DNA of 28,789 nucleotides from CAZRZN01 sp964604565 (lineage in GTDB: Bacteria > Pseudomonadota > Alphaproteobacteria > Rhodobacterales > Rhodobacteraceae): NCBI GenBank assembly GCA_964604565.1, contig CAZRZN010000026.1, positions 1 to 28,789 on the forward strand, read 5' to 3'. Numbering within the stretch: the stretch's first letter is position 1; every line of letters begins with the position of its first letter. Position numbers and translations under genes: made by a program. Below the pieces are notes generated by a model. The model made no database searches. It had not been told where the DNA came from and saw only the letters and a program-made list of their open reading frames with translations. Shown here piece by piece: positions 6,871 through 14,674 of the stretch.

Positions 6871-9134
6871 CAGCTGCCCTTGTCGTCGCTCAAGGCAGCC
6901 AGAATACGCGGCGGCGATATCGGGATATGCGTCATCCGAACGCCCACCGCCTTGGAGACCGCGTTGGCAATGGCCGCAAGCGGTGGCACGATCGACGTCT
7001 CGCCGACACCGCGCACACCGTAAGGGTGGTTGGGGTTGGGAATCTCAAGGATCTGCGTGTCGATCATGGGCAGATCGGAACAGACCGGAATGCGGTAGTC
7101 AAGGAAACCGGGGTTCTGCAATCGCCCGTCCTCGCCGTAGATGTATTCCTCGTTCAGCGCCCAGCCGATGCCCTGTGCCGCGCCACCCTGATACTGGCCC
7201 TCGACATAGGCGGGATGCACGGCCTTGCCCGCGTCCTGAATGACCGTGTAGCGCACCACGCGGCTGGACCCGGTTTCGGGATCCACCTCGATATCACAGA
7301 TATGGGTGGCGAAGGACACGCCGGCGCCATCGGCCACCAGCTCGCTGTGGCCAGCGACCGGTCCCCCGGTGTTGGCCGCCTCTGCGGCGATTTCCTTCAC
7401 CGACAAGGGCGCGCGATTGCCGTGCCTTGTGCCCGCTGCGTGGGCATGACCGTCCTCCCAGTAGACATCTTCCGGGGGGATCTCCCACATCAGGGCCGCG
7501 CGCTTCCGCATGACCTCGATCGCGTTGCGGGCCGCCGATATCGTGGCCATGGAGGTGGAGAATGTCCCGCGGCTGCCGTCGGTCATGTCATTGTAGCCGA
7601 GCGTCGCCGTGTCGGACACCACGGCCTTGACGTCCTCATACGGGATCCCAAGCTCTTCGGCCGCGATCAGGGACAGCGAGGCGCGTGAGCCGCCCACATC
7701 CACTGTGCCCACCGCAAGGCTCACCGTTCCATCGGCATTGACGTTGAGATCGGTGCAGGTCTGACCGCCGAAATTGAACCAGAAACCGCAGGCCATGCCG
7801 CGCCCCTGGTTCTTTCTCAGTGGGGCGCTCATATGCGGATGCGCCTTTGCCGCCTCAAGGGTCGGGCCGATGCCGATTGGCCCGTAGACCGGCCCGTAGG
7901 ATGATCGGGAGCCTTCCTTGGCCACGTTCTTGATGCGCAGATCCACGGCATCCATGCCGATCTTGGCGGCCAGTTCGTCCATCGCGCTTTCGACGGCAAA
8001 GGCGGCCATGGGCGCGGACGGCGCACGATAGGCCGCGACCTTGGGCCGGTTGACCAGCACTTCCAGTCCGACGGTCTTGACGTTCTCAAGGTCATAGCAG
8101 GCGAAAGACGTCATCGCGCCAAGTTCCGCCCACATGTCCGCGTAGGGGCCGTTCGAATAGCGCAATGTGGCGCTGGCTGCGGTGATTGTCCCGTCCTTGC
8201 CTGCGCCAATCTTGACGTCGATGGAGGTGGCGCTTGTGGGACCGGAGGCGCGGAAGACTTCGGCCCGCGACATCACAAGCTTGACCGGGCGGCCCGCCTT
8301 GCGCGACAGCGCGAGGGCCACTGGCTCTGCCCAGACATGGGTCTTGCCGCCGAAGCCGCCGCCGATCTCCGAGGACGTCACGCGCAGTTTCGACACCTCC
8401 AGTCCCAATAGATCCGAACAGGTCTGGCGAAAGACGAAATGCCCCTGCGTGCAGACCCAAAGATCGGCAGTCCCGTCCGGGCTGCAATTCGCCACGCAGG
8501 CGTGCGGCTCGATATACCCCTGATGGGTCTGTTCCGTCTTGTAGCTGCGCTCGACGATCACATCGGCCTGCGCGAACCCCGCCGCGATGTCCCCGTGGCC
8601 GAATTCCGACCGGTTCGCCACGTTGGAGGGTGTCGTGGGCGCAGGTTCCACCCCCTGAGTGAATACGGTTTCATTCAGGACAGGCGCCTCAGGCCGGGTC
8701 GCCTCATCGACATCGACCACATGGGGCAAAACTTCGTAATCGACCGCGATCAGTTTCAGCGCGGCCTTTGCGGTCTTTTCGTCAATCGCGGCAACCGCGG
8801 CGACGGCGTGTCCATCATACATCGCTTTCGTGCGGGCCATGCAGTTGTCGAGGATCGCAAAAAGCGACGCATCGCCATCCGTCAGGTCGGGCAGATCCGC
8901 GGCGGTGACAACGGCCTTTACCCCCTTCAGCGAGGCCGCGCGCGTCGTGTCGATGCTTTTGATCCGGGCATGGGCGTGGGGGCTGCGCAGCACACGCGCC
9001 ACCAGTTGACCCGGCATGTTGAAATCCGCCCCATATCGGGCCCGGCCGGTCACCTTGTCCACGCCATCGGGGCGCAGCGGACGCGTGCCGACGGAATTGA
9101 ATTTCCTGCTCTGGTAGGCTGAATCGAAGCTCAT
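6870..9134 (-). CDS. Xanthine dehydrogenase family molybdopterin-binding (large) subunit
   Basis: Catalytic subunit of a heterotrimeric molybdenum hydroxylase of the xanthine dehydrogenase / aerobic CO dehydrogenase / 4-hydroxybenzoyl-CoA reductase superfamily; 754 residues, typical length. The first domain (about 20-130) carries PDGVDKVTGRARYGADF. The cofactor domains carry GGGFGGK (258-264), an AYRAPSAPMAAFAVE loop, and the C-terminal GVGE with Glu712, the expected catalytic base. The AYRAPSAP loop differs from the AYRCSFR of form I CO dehydrogenase, so CO oxidation is unlikely; the substrate is probably an N-heterocycle, aldehyde or purine-like compound. The ATG at 9134 overlaps the 2Fe-2S subunit stop (ATGA). 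Confidence 0.93.
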   Translation of the reverse strand: MSFDSAYQSRKFNSVGTRPLRPDGVDKVTGRARYGADFNMPGQLVARVLRSPHAHARIKSIDTTRAASLKGVKAVVTAADLPDLTDGDASLFAILDNCMARTKAMYDGHAVAAVAAIDEKTAKAALKLIAVDYEVLPHVVDVDEATRPEAPVLNETVFTQGVEPAPTTPSNVANRSEFGHGDIAAGFAQADVIVERSYKTEQTHQGYIEPHACVANCSPDGTADLWVCTQGHFVFRQTCSDLLGLEVSKLRVTSSEIGGGFGGKTHVWAEPVALALSRKAGRPVKLVMSRAEVFRASGPTSATSIDVKIGAGKDGTITAASATLRYSNGPYADMWAELGAMTSFACYDLENVKTVGLEVLVNRPKVAAYRAPSAPMAAFAVESAMDELAAKIGMDAVDLRIKNVAKEGSRSSYGPVYGPIGIGPTLEAAKAHPHMSAPLRKNQGRGMACGFWFNFGGQTCTDLNVNADGTVSLAVGTVDVGGSRASLSLIAAEELGIPYEDVKAVVSDTATLGYNDMTDGSRGTFSTSMATISAARNAIEVMRKRAALMWEIPPEDVYWEDGHAHAAGTRHGNRAPLSVKEIAAEAANTGGPVAGHSELVADGAGVSFATHICDIEVDPETGSSRVVRYTVIQDAGKAVHPAYVEGQYQGGAAQGIGWALNEEYIYGEDGRLQNPGFLDYRIPVCSDLPMIDTQILEIPNPNHPYGVRGVGETSIVPPLAAIANAVSKAVGVRMTHIPISPPRILAALSDDKGS

Positions 9135-9616
9135 GCCGGTTCTCCCCTCATCTCGGCGGCGGCATCCTGAACCGCGCGCACGATCTTGTCGTAGCCGGTG
9201 CAGCGGCAGAGGTTGCCCGCCAGCCAGAACCTAATTTCCGTCTCGGTCGGGTCCGGGTTCCTGTCCAGCAAGGCCTTGGCCGCGATCAGGAACCCCGGGG
9301 TGCAGATCCCGCATTGCAGCGCGGCATGCTCGATGAATTTGGTCTGGAGCGGATGCAGGTCGCTGCCCTGTGCCATGCCCTCGATCGTCTCAATCTTGCG
9401 GCCCTGCGCTTCGGCGCCGAGAACAAGACATGAGCAGACCACGCGGCCGTCCATGATGGTGCTACAGGCCCCGCAATCACCGGTGCCGCAGCCTTCCTTG
9501 GACCCCATCAGCCCAAGCCGGTTGCGCAAGACATCCAGCAGGGTCTCATCCGGCTGGCACAGGAATTCGACATCATCGTCATTGATGGTTGTGGAGACAG
9601 CGATCGAAGACATCAT
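9131..9616 (-). CDS. Molybdenum hydroxylase 2Fe-2S subunit
   Basis: A 161-residue electron-transfer subunit with two 2Fe-2S clusters. The plant-ferredoxin-type cluster uses C43, C48, C51 and C63 (EGCGTGDCGAC...CSC). The alpha-helical second cluster uses C102-x2-C105 (QCGICTPG) and C137-x-C139 (NLCRCTGY). It passes electrons from the molybdenum centre to FAD in the partner subunit. Two adjacent ATGs are possible (9616 and 9613); an AGGAGG lies 3 nt before the first and 6 nt before the second, so the second is at least as likely. The first overlaps the preceding stop as ATGA. Confidence 0.94.
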   Translation of the reverse strand: MMSSIAVSTTINDDDVEFLCQPDETLLDVLRNRLGLMGSKEGCGTGDCGACSTIMDGRVVCSCLVLGAEAQGRKIETIEGMAQGSDLHPLQTKFIEHAALQCGICTPGFLIAAKALLDRNPDPTETEIRFWLAGNLCRCTGYDKIVRAVQDAAAEMRGEPA

Positions 9617-10512
9617 TTTCCTCCTGCGCGGGCATAGGCTGCGGTGGCGGCGCGCCGCGCCAGCACGCCCGCCACCTTTTTCCGAAACGCGACGGTGCCG
9701 CGTTTGTCGTCAATGGGTTGACTTGCCGCCGAACAGGCGGCCGCAAGCGCGTCAAGGGCTTTTTGCTCAAGCCGGGTGCCGATGATGGCGGCGGCGGCCT
9801 CATCCGCCAACACGACCTTTGGACCTACGGCCCCCAGCGCGATCCGTGCAGAGGAGACGATGCCTGCCTCGTCCAGCGCAAGATACACGCCGACGCCGAT
9901 CACCGCGATATCCATTTCCGTGCGTGGAATGAAACGCAGATAGGCGTCCCCCGATCTTGGCGCGGGGTGCGGCAGCAAGACCGCTTCGACGATCTCGCCT
10001 TTCTGGAGGGAGGTTTTCCCGGGCCCCGTGGGGATGTCGATGATCGCCACGTCACGCGCACCGGCCGGACCCGCCACCCTGACGCGGGCTCCCGCGGCCA
10101 CCAGCGCCGGGACGCTGTCCGCTGCGGGGGAGGCATTGCAGAGATTGCCGACCATCGTGCAACGCCCCTGGATCTGGGTTGAGCCGATGAGGTTGGCGGC
10201 CTCGACCACACCGGGCCATGCGGATGCCAAGGCCGCATGTTCAGACAGGGCCGCAGCCGGAACCGCCGCCCCGATCACGAAGCCTTCGTCGTTTTGCGAC
10301 ACCGCGTCCATGCCCGGGATGGATTTGATGTCGAGAATGAGGTCCGCCTCGAAGTCGTCGTTTTGCATCCTCACCAGAAGATCTGTTCCCCCCGCAAGGA
10401 CAAAGGAATTGGCCTCTGCGCTGGCCAGCAGCGCGGTTGCGTCCTGAATGGTGTCGGGTCTTTCGTAGCGCACTGGAAAATCCTCCGGGCGAGATGTCGG
10501 TCTTGTCTTCAT
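9613..10512 (-). CDS. Molybdenum hydroxylase FAD-binding (medium) subunit
   Basis: A 299-residue subunit of the CoxM/XdhB FAD-binding family. FAD pyrophosphate motifs are AGGTDLL (40-46) and TMVGNLCNASPAADS (119-133), the latter a variant of the usual TIGGN. The C-terminal CO_deh_flav_C-like domain occupies about residues 180-295. It is first in the four-gene hydroxylase operon, ahead of the 2Fe-2S, molybdopterin and MoaD-like genes, each joined by a 4-bp overlap. The start at 10512 lacks an obvious Shine-Dalgarno, so the N-terminal 10-15 residues are uncertain. Confidence 0.92.
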   Translation of the reverse strand: MKTRPTSRPEDFPVRYERPDTIQDATALLASAEANSFVLAGGTDLLVRMQNDDFEADLILDIKSIPGMDAVSQNDEGFVIGAAVPAAALSEHAALASAWPGVVEAANLIGSTQIQGRCTMVGNLCNASPAADSVPALVAAGARVRVAGPAGARDVAIIDIPTGPGKTSLQKGEIVEAVLLPHPAPRSGDAYLRFIPRTEMDIAVIGVGVYLALDEAGIVSSARIALGAVGPKVVLADEAAAAIIGTRLEQKALDALAAACSAASQPIDDKRGTVAFRKKVAGVLARRAATAAYARAGGK

Positions 10513-11100
10513 TTTCGGCGACTGGTCATAGCATCGGCCAAAGTCTGTTCGCTTCGCAAGCCCAAATGGCCGGCTGCGGGCTTCTTGATCATCTGACCCT
10601 GACCAAATGCAGCCGCCATCACCGGCAGGGAGTGTCTGTCGGGCCTTCCCAGCCCCGCTTTTGACGCGGAATGAGAGCGGGTTCCAGCCTTGTGGTCTTT
10701 TTCAACCTTGTCGGTCTGTCAGGACGTCTGCACGCTATCCGTCACCGGCAAGGCGTCGGTTGTGGTTCGATTCCTTTCCGTCCGGGCACGTGTCCGCACC
10801 CCTGTGCGCAGGCAACGGGGTATCCCGGCCCCTGCGGTGCCATCAGCGGTCAGCGGCCTGCTTGCGCGGTGTCCATGGCAGGATCTGCACGCCGCAGCGC
10901 GTGATACGCGCCATCCGGGGCGCGACAGGTCCCATCAGCGTTCGTGACGCCCATTTGCCTTGGTCGTTTCGATGTTTCGAGCGCATTGGCGCATGGCAAG
11001 CAAGGCCTCGAATGGGAATGACGGTCCCTTTGGGGATAGGGTGTTGGCCACTCTCGGTAAATTCGGCATAGTTCCGACACGCACAAAACAGGAGGCTTGG
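10513..11100. other. 588-bp spacer between divergent hydroxylase operon and methyltransferase
   Basis: I see no convincing gene here. It should hold promoters for both flanking units. The only structure I could pick out is an inverted repeat AAGCCC...GGGCTT (10558-10583), about 46 bp upstream of the FAD-subunit start, with a GCCGGC core in the loop; it could be an operator. A longer open frame on the plus strand starting at 10960 is an N-terminal extension of the methyltransferase without a ribosome site. Confidence 0.55.
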
Positions 11101-11754
11101 ATGAGCACGGGGAAGAACGACGGCACCGCGGGCTTCACGTCCTTGAGGCAGGGCACGACGGATGCCCGGGCCGTGGAAAGCTATTATGACGATTGGGCGG
11201 AAACCTATGACGCCACGCTGTCCGACTGGCAGTATCACGCGCCGGAATATGTCTGTGAGGTCTTGCGCCCGCATCTTGGCGACGGCAGCCGGGTGCTGGA
11301 CGTGGGCTGTGGGACGGGCCTGCTGGGAGAGACGATTTCCGGACAGGGGGAGATGGTGATCGACGGCCTCGACATTTCCGGGAAATCGCTGGAGCTGGCG
11401 GAACGGCGCGGCTGCTACGCGCGTCTGGTTCAGCACGATCTCGCAAACCTCCCCCTGCCGGTCGGGGCGGACGCCTATGACGCCGCGGCATCGGTCGGCG
11501 TTCTGACCTATATCGAGGATTCCGGCGCCCTGTTGCGCGACCTGTGCCGCTGCGTGCGTGCTGGCGGGGTGATCAGCTTTACCCAGCGGACGGACCTTTG
11601 GGAGGAACGCGCGTTTTCCAGCCTGATAGCCGACATCGAACGCGATGGCCTGTGGACGTTGGATCATGTGAGCGAGCCGCAAAACTATCTTCCCGGCAAC
11701 GATGACTTTGGCGACGAGATAGGCGTTATCGTCACCACCTGTCTTGTGCGGTGA
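11101..11754 (+). CDS. Class I SAM-dependent methyltransferase
   Basis: A 217-residue Rossmann-type methyltransferase. Motif I is VLDVGCGTGLLG (65-76), followed by an acidic strand end at GLDISGKSLELA that binds the SAM ribose, and later motifs around VLTYIEDSGALLRDLCRCVR. The N-terminal DARAVESYYDDWAETYDATL pattern is typical of small-molecule or quinone/UbiE-like methyltransferases. The ATG at 11101 is chosen because AGGAGG lies 6 nt upstream; an open frame reaches back to 10960 without a ribosome site. It is a single-gene unit between two oxidoreductase operons, so its substrate cannot be deduced from context. Confidence 0.9.
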   Translation: MSTGKNDGTAGFTSLRQGTTDARAVESYYDDWAETYDATLSDWQYHAPEYVCEVLRPHLGDGSRVLDVGCGTGLLGETISGQGEMVIDGLDISGKSLELAERRGCYARLVQHDLANLPLPVGADAYDAAASVGVLTYIEDSGALLRDLCRCVRAGGVISFTQRTDLWEERAFSSLIADIERDGLWTLDHVSEPQNYLPGNDDFGDEIGVIVTTCLVR

Positions 11755-11781
11755 GGACGTGAACGCGGGCCACATCGGGAA

Positions 11782-11807
11782 CCGCATGGCGGTCATCCGC
11801 CCTGCGG
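11782..11807 (+). terminator. Hairpin 28 nt after methyltransferase stop, possible terminator
   Basis: CCGCA-T-GGCGG-TCAT-CCGCC-C-TGCGG forms a 10-bp stem with one T/C mismatch and a 4-nt loop. No T-run follows, so it is not a canonical intrinsic terminator. Position and strength suggest a 3' mRNA end or a factor-assisted stop between convergent units. Confidence 0.45.
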
Positions 11808-11908
11808 GATCTGCGTCGCTGGCATCGCGCAGCCATGCGGCCTGCACCCGACACTGTCGTGACGCGGGCAGGCACCGCGGATCATGGGCAGGCCAACAGG
11901 CCCGCCGC

Positions 11909-12008
11909 NNNNNNNNNNNNNNNNNNNNNNNNNNNNNNNNNNNNNNNNNNNNNNNNNNNNNNNNNNNNNNNNNNNNNNNNNNNNNNNNNNNNNNNNNNNN
12001 NNNNNNNN
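11909..12008. other. Run of 100 N (assembly gap), intergenic
   Basis: Exactly 100 N between two convergent transcription units. A strong terminator structure or a repeat could have broken the assembly here; unseen genes in the gap cannot be excluded. Confidence 0.97.
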
Positions 12009-12156
12009 GCGGCTGCGAGGTCCTCATATCTCCCTTTGGGTATGCGCCTGTCGGCGTGACCGCCTGCGGTGGTCTCGACGGGTCTTTTCGTCCGGCCCGA
12101 TGGTGACGGGTCTGTGTGCGTCGCCGCTCTGCCTGTCCGCTGCGCGATGCCGCATC

Positions 12157-14613
12157 TCAGGCTTTCACCCGCTCGGCCTTGGGGTCATACATCGGTTTCA
12201 GGCTGGCCTGGGCGGGCAGGCGCCGGCCTGCAACTTCGATTTCATAGGACGCGTCCAGCATGTCGGCCACAGGTTCGCCCGGTCTGGTGCAGGGCACATA
12301 TCCCATTCCCACGGCCCCGCCGAGAGCGTGCCCATACCCACCGGACGTCAGAAAGCCCACGATTTTGCCATCGCGCAGCAACGGCTCGTTGTGGTGCAGA
12401 AACGTGCCTTGGTCTGTCAGCCGAAACTGTATCAGCCGCCGTGACAGTCCGGCGTCGCGCTTGCGCAGCACCGCATCCCGGCCGATAAAATCGGCATTCT
12501 TGTCGGTCTTGACGGCAAAGCCCAGCCCGGCCTCCAGCACATGATCCTCATCCGTGATGTCGTGGCCGTAGTGGCGGAACGCCTTTTCCAGCCGGCAGGA
12601 GTTCATGGCGTGGATCCCGCACAGGCGCAGCCCGTGCCCGGCGCCGGCCTCGACCAACGTTTCAAAGACATGGGCCGCCTGATCGGTCGGCACGTAGATC
12701 TCCCAGCCAAGTTCACCCACATAGGTGACGCGATGCGCGCGCGCCAGACCCATCCCGATCTCTATCTCCTGCGCCCAGCCGAACGGATGCGCCTCGTTCG
12801 AAAAATCATCCGGCGAACAGGCGGCCAGAACGTCGCGCGCCTTGGGGCCCATCAACGGAAAGACAGCTTCGCCCGGGGTGACGTCCATGATCACGAGCGC
12901 CTCCGCGTCCTGCTGCTGACGGCGCAACCATGCGAGATCCTTGACCAGCGACGCGCCCGGCACGACGAGCAAATAACTCGTTTCGCCCAGACGGGTGACG
13001 GTCAGATCGCTTTCGATCCCGCCGCGGGGGTTGAGCATCTGGGTGTAGACGATCCGCCCGACAGGCACGTCCATCTGCCCGCCACAGACCCGTTGCAGAA
13101 AGGCGCAGGCATCCCGCCCGTCGACCCGGATCTTGCCAAAAGAGGTCATGTCGATCAGGCCCACGCCCGTCCGCAGGGCCATATGCTCGGCTCGGTGGTT
13201 GTCGAACCAGTTTTGCCCGGCCCAATCGTAATCATATTCTGGGGTCTGCCCCTGTTCCGCGAACCAGTTGGCGCGCTCCCACCCGGCCATTTCACCAAAG
13301 ACCGCACCGCTGGCTTTCAACTGGTCATGCACGGGAGAGCGGCGCACACCGCGCGCGGTGACCGGCTGGCGGTTGGGATAATGGTCCGCATACAGCAGGC
13401 CCAGCGTTTCCGACACGCGTTCGCGCAGGTAGCGGCGATTGCGCTGGAACGGCTGTGCCCTGCGGATGTCGACCTCCCACAGATCGAAGGGCGGCTCTCC
13501 TTCGGTGATCCAGTGGGCCAATGCCATGCCCGCGCCGCCCGATGACACGATCCCGATGGAGTTGTAGCCCGCCGCGATCCAGTAGCCGTCAAGCTCTGGC
13601 GCCTCGCCCAGGTAATACCGGTCATCGGGGGTAAAGCTTTCGGGTCCGTTGAAGAAGGTGTGGATGCCCGCTTCCGCCAGCATCGGCATCCGGTTGACGG
13701 CCTTTTCGAGGATCGGCTCGAAGTGGTCGAAATCTTCGGGCAGTTGGTCGAATTCGAAATCTTCGGGGATACCGGACATGCCCCAGGGTTTGGCGCGCGG
13801 CTCGAACGCGCCCAGCATCATCTTGCCGGCATCCTCCTTGTAGTAGGCGCATTCGTCCGGCACCCGCAGCACGGGAAGCTGGCCCAGTCCTTCGATGGCT
13901 TCGCTCACGATGTAGAAATGCTCGCAGGCGTGCAGCGGCAGGCTGACGCCCGACTGCGACGCCAGATCGCGCGCCCACATTCCGGCGCAGTTGATCACGA
14001 CATCGGTCGCGATGTGGCCCTCCGCCTCACCCGCCTGCCAGGACACGCCGGTGACACGTCCCCCGGCCTGCGTGACGCCCGTGACCTTGACGTTTTCCGC
14101 CAGCGTTGCGCCGCGGTCGCGCGCGCCCCGGGCAAGGGCCAGCGTCACGTTTGCCGGGTCGATCTGGCCATCCTTGGGCAGCCAAACACCGGCGGTCACG
14201 CGGTCGATATTCAGATGCGGATACTTGTCCTTGACCTCCTGCGGGGACAGTTCCTCGACATCCACGCCGAAGACCCGCGCCATGCCGGAGGTGCGCAGCA
14301 GTTCCTCGCGCCGGTGGTCCGTCAGGGCGACGGTGATCGACCCTGTCTGGCGAAAACCGGTGTGCATCCCGGTTTCTTTCTCCAGTTCGGCGAAAAGATC
14401 CGTGGAGTATTTGGCAAGCCGCGTCATGTTCTGGCTGTTGCGCAATTGGCCGACAAGGCCCGCCGCGTGCCATGTGGTGCCGCTGGTCAATTGCTTGCGG
14501 TCCAGCAGCACGATGTCGGTCCAGCCTGCCTTGGCAAGATGATAGGCCACGGAACAGCCGGAGACGCCGCCGCCGATGATGACGGCCTGTGCCTTGTCGG
14601 GAAGTGATTTCAT
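12157..14613 (-). CDS. Dimethylglycine/sarcosine dehydrogenase-like FAD oxidoreductase with GcvT domain
   Basis: An 818-residue two-domain flavoenzyme of the DMGDH/SARDH/PDPR family, which oxidatively demethylates N-methyl amines and passes the carbon to tetrahydrofolate. The N-terminal DAO domain (about 8-370) has the dinucleotide motif GGGVSG (14-19) and SGTTWHAAGLV, where His49 matches the covalent-FAD histidine of this family. A linker domain (about 370-425) precedes a GcvT-like folate domain (about 430-710) and its C-terminal barrel (about 715-805). It is last in the operon with a PotABCD-like importer, an SDR and a molybdenum oxidoreductase, supporting catabolism of an imported methylated amine. 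The ATG at 14613 has an AGGGAC ribosome site. The exact substrate is unknown. Confidence 0.9.
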   Translation of the reverse strand: MKSLPDKAQAVIIGGGVSGCSVAYHLAKAGWTDIVLLDRKQLTSGTTWHAAGLVGQLRNSQNMTRLAKYSTDLFAELEKETGMHTGFRQTGSITVALTDHRREELLRTSGMARVFGVDVEELSPQEVKDKYPHLNIDRVTAGVWLPKDGQIDPANVTLALARGARDRGATLAENVKVTGVTQAGGRVTGVSWQAGEAEGHIATDVVINCAGMWARDLASQSGVSLPLHACEHFYIVSEAIEGLGQLPVLRVPDECAYYKEDAGKMMLGAFEPRAKPWGMSGIPEDFEFDQLPEDFDHFEPILEKAVNRMPMLAEAGIHTFFNGPESFTPDDRYYLGEAPELDGYWIAAGYNSIGIVSSGGAGMALAHWITEGEPPFDLWEVDIRRAQPFQRNRRYLRERVSETLGLLYADHYPNRQPVTARGVRRSPVHDQLKASGAVFGEMAGWERANWFAEQGQTPEYDYDWAGQNWFDNHRAEHMALRTGVGLIDMTSFGKIRVDGRDACAFLQRVCGGQMDVPVGRIVYTQMLNPRGGIESDLTVTRLGETSYLLVVPGASLVKDLAWLRRQQQDAEALVIMDVTPGEAVFPLMGPKARDVLAACSPDDFSNEAHPFGWAQEIEIGMGLARAHRVTYVGELGWEIYVPTDQAAHVFETLVEAGAGHGLRLCGIHAMNSCRLEKAFRHYGHDITDEDHVLEAGLGFAVKTDKNADFIGRDAVLRKRDAGLSRRLIQFRLTDQGTFLHHNEPLLRDGKIVGFLTSGGYGHALGGAVGMGYVPCTRPGEPVADMLDASYEIEVAGRRLPAQASLKPMYDPKAERVKA

Positions 14614-14674
14614 GTCTGGGTCCCTGAAGATCGGGGTTTCATGCGAATGCTCATTCTAAGGGCTGTTGTCAGAG

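Larger units (their letters stand above)
11755..12156. other. Intergenic region between convergent genes, containing an assembly gap
   Basis: 402 bp between the methyltransferase and the dimethylglycine-dehydrogenase-like gene. Apart from the hairpin at 11782-11807 and the N run at 11909-12008 I see no gene. The true length is unknown because of the gap. Confidence 0.6.

Noticed and set aside
6870..9134. Form I CO dehydrogenase large subunit (CoxL)
   Set aside because: The active-site loop reads AYRAPSAP, not AYRCSFR, so the CO-oxidising assignment is not supported.
10960..11100. N-terminal extension of the methyltransferase
   Set aside because: No ribosome site at 10960, while ATG 11101 has AGGAGG at 6 nt and starts the normal family N-terminus.
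10843..12027. 394-residue minus-strand open frame spanning the N run
   Set aside because: Reads through the assembly gap and lies antisense to the methyltransferase; no recognisable domain.
13660..14607. 315-residue plus-strand open frame
   Set aside because: Shadow of the DMGDH-like gene in high-GC DNA.
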